Shown here piece after piece: positions 4,928-5,548 of a stretch of 5,548 bases of DNA; the first letter of the stretch is position 1, and every line of letters starts with the position of its first letter. A program made the translations under genes and the position numbers. The DNA comes from CAVDAL01 sp963606965 (GTDB taxonomy: Bacteria; Actinomycetota; Coriobacteriia; Coriobacteriales; QAMH01), in contig CAVDAL010000048.1 of the NCBI GenBank assembly GCA_963606965.1, positions 1-5,548 on the forward strand, given 5' to 3'. Under the pieces are notes generated by a model that searched no databases, had not been told where the DNA came from, and was given only the letters and a program-made list of their open reading frames with translations.

Positions 4928-5548
4928 ATGAAATTAGAGTTTGAGAAAAAACGAGAAAAAAGGGGCAAGATGTCTGTTGCAAGACGCACTACTTGTGCAG
5001 TTATTGCAGCGGCACTTGCTGCAATGCTTATCCCTGTTGGTTTTTGGGGAGCATTTGCAGCAGATGGTGAAAGTGCGTTTGATACACAAACTGCAATTGA
5101 GCAAGTTGCAGATGAACAAACAGATAAGCAAAGCGCGGATGAAAGTACGCAAGCAAGTGAAGCTGCAAGTGAAAATGCAGGCGAAAATGCAAATACAGAC
5201 AATGCAGCTGCAACGGACGCGGTTGAAAAATATGTTGTCGAAGTAAAGCTTGAAAAAGGCAGTCTGGCAGACAATCAAGACGGCATTAAATTTAAGCTTG
5301 AGAAAAAGTCTGGTAGTGAGTGGGAAAATGCAGGAGAAGCATCACTTACTGAAGATAAGTTAAAAATTGATGAACTTGAAAGTGGCACATATCGCTTTGT
5401 TGTAGATGATGAAGCGGAAAGCCGCGAGCTAGCGCAAAAAATTGAAATTAAAAAAGGAGACACTACAGATAAATTAAAAACAGAAGATGGTTTTGAATTA
5501 AATGAAAATACTGCAAACTCACTTATCACTTTATCTTTTGAAGATGAG
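4928..5548 (+). CDS. Secreted Cna-B/SpaA-like surface protein, N-terminal part (3' end outside window)
   Basis: The frame is open from the ATG at 4928 to the right edge, 207 codons. AAGGAG (4914-4919) lies 8 bases before the start, the best ribosome site in the window. Residues 1-44 form a signal peptide: a long basic start (EKKREKRGK), a hydrophobic core (AVIAAALAAMLIPVGFWG) and a probable cut after AFA. A second Met at residue 15 also gives a good signal peptide, but its ribosome site is weaker. Residues 46-100 are a low-complexity Ala/Glu/Ser/Asp/Gln linker with a four-residue repeat. Residues about 103-178 (VVEVKLEKG, GIKFKLEKKSG, then LKIDELESGTYRFVV) resemble the prealbumin-like Cna-B/SpaA fold of Gram-positive adhesins and pilins. 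Any LPXTG anchor would lie past the edge. A role in cell contact during mating or in host adhesion is inferred. The domain call is moderate; secretion is firm. Confidence 0.75.
   Translation, partial: MKLEFEKKREKRGKMSVARRTTCAVIAAALAAMLIPVGFWGAFAADGESAFDTQTAIEQVADEQTDKQSADESTQASEAASENAGENANTDNAAATDAVEKYVVEVKLEKGSLADNQDGIKFKLEKKSGSEWENAGEASLTEDKLKIDELESGTYRFVVDDEAESRELAQKIEIKKGDTTDKLKTEDGFELNENTANSLITLSFEDE
5153..5200 (+). repeat. 12-base tandem repeat coding A-S/G-E-N/A units
   Basis: Four 12-base units (5153-5164, 5165-5176, 5177-5188, 5189-5200) code ASEA, ASEN, AGEN and ANTD. The first three are close copies and the fourth is diverged. They lie in the flexible linker between the signal peptide and the Cna-B-like domain of the last gene and could vary in number between strains. 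Confidence 0.65.

Noticed and set aside
4846..5529. Minus-strand open frames opposite the last gene, and a plus-strand frame at 4941-5246
   Set aside because: Their products are Ser/Ala/Cys- or Gln/Leu-rich, as expected for shadows of the GCA/GAA-rich coding frame beginning at 4928, and have no ribosome sites that I can see.
1..5548. CRISPR array, tRNA or rRNA genes, insertion-sequence ends, attachment sites
   Set aside because: I saw no regularly spaced repeats, cloverleaf-like segments, rRNA-like stretches or transposase motifs in the window.

Overview
The window looks like part of an integrative/conjugative element or conjugative plasmid from a Gram-positive bacterium. The evidence is a VirB4-type conjugation ATPase followed at once by a membrane-anchored two-domain peptidoglycan hydrolase, as in Tn916-like transfer modules. 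Further on are secreted or surface proteins with Gram-positive-style signal peptides, one with a SpaA/Cna-B-like domain. Base composition is AT-rich by eye. Ribosome-binding sites are strong (AAGGAG type) and the standard code is used. A low-GC Bacillota or an AT-richer Actinomycetota (Atopobium-like Coriobacteriia, for example) would both fit; the sequence alone does not decide.

Layout, all genes on the plus strand. 1-515 is the C-terminal end of the VirB4-like ATPase, cut by the left edge. 520-1587 is a glucosaminidase plus NlpC/P60 hydrolase, 4 bases downstream. 1588-1852 is a 265-base AT-rich gap with several inverted repeats built on CTATTA/TAATAG and a 31-nt hairpin; it probably holds the promoter or leader of the next operon. 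1853-3304 encodes a protein with an N-terminal pseudo-receiver domain and a C-terminal degenerate ParA/MinD (TadZ/CpaE-like) domain. 3304-3726, overlapping by one base (TAATG), encodes an acidic protein with one C-terminal membrane anchor. 3774-4904 encodes a secreted type I membrane protein with a cytoplasmic tail. 4928 to the right edge encodes the start of a secreted Cna-B/SpaA-like surface protein.

The first two genes supply energy for DNA transfer and opening of the cell wall. The last four read as one operon: a TadZ/MinD-like cytoplasmic protein, a tail-anchored membrane partner, a membrane-spanning surface protein and a putative adhesin. My inference is that they form a cell-surface or positioning module attached to the conjugation machine. 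I do not recognise this gene combination from a described system.

The main DNA-level oddity is a 38-base interrupted palindrome inside the third-from-last gene (3413-3450). A third copy of its outer arm 18 bases downstream allows a competing hairpin.
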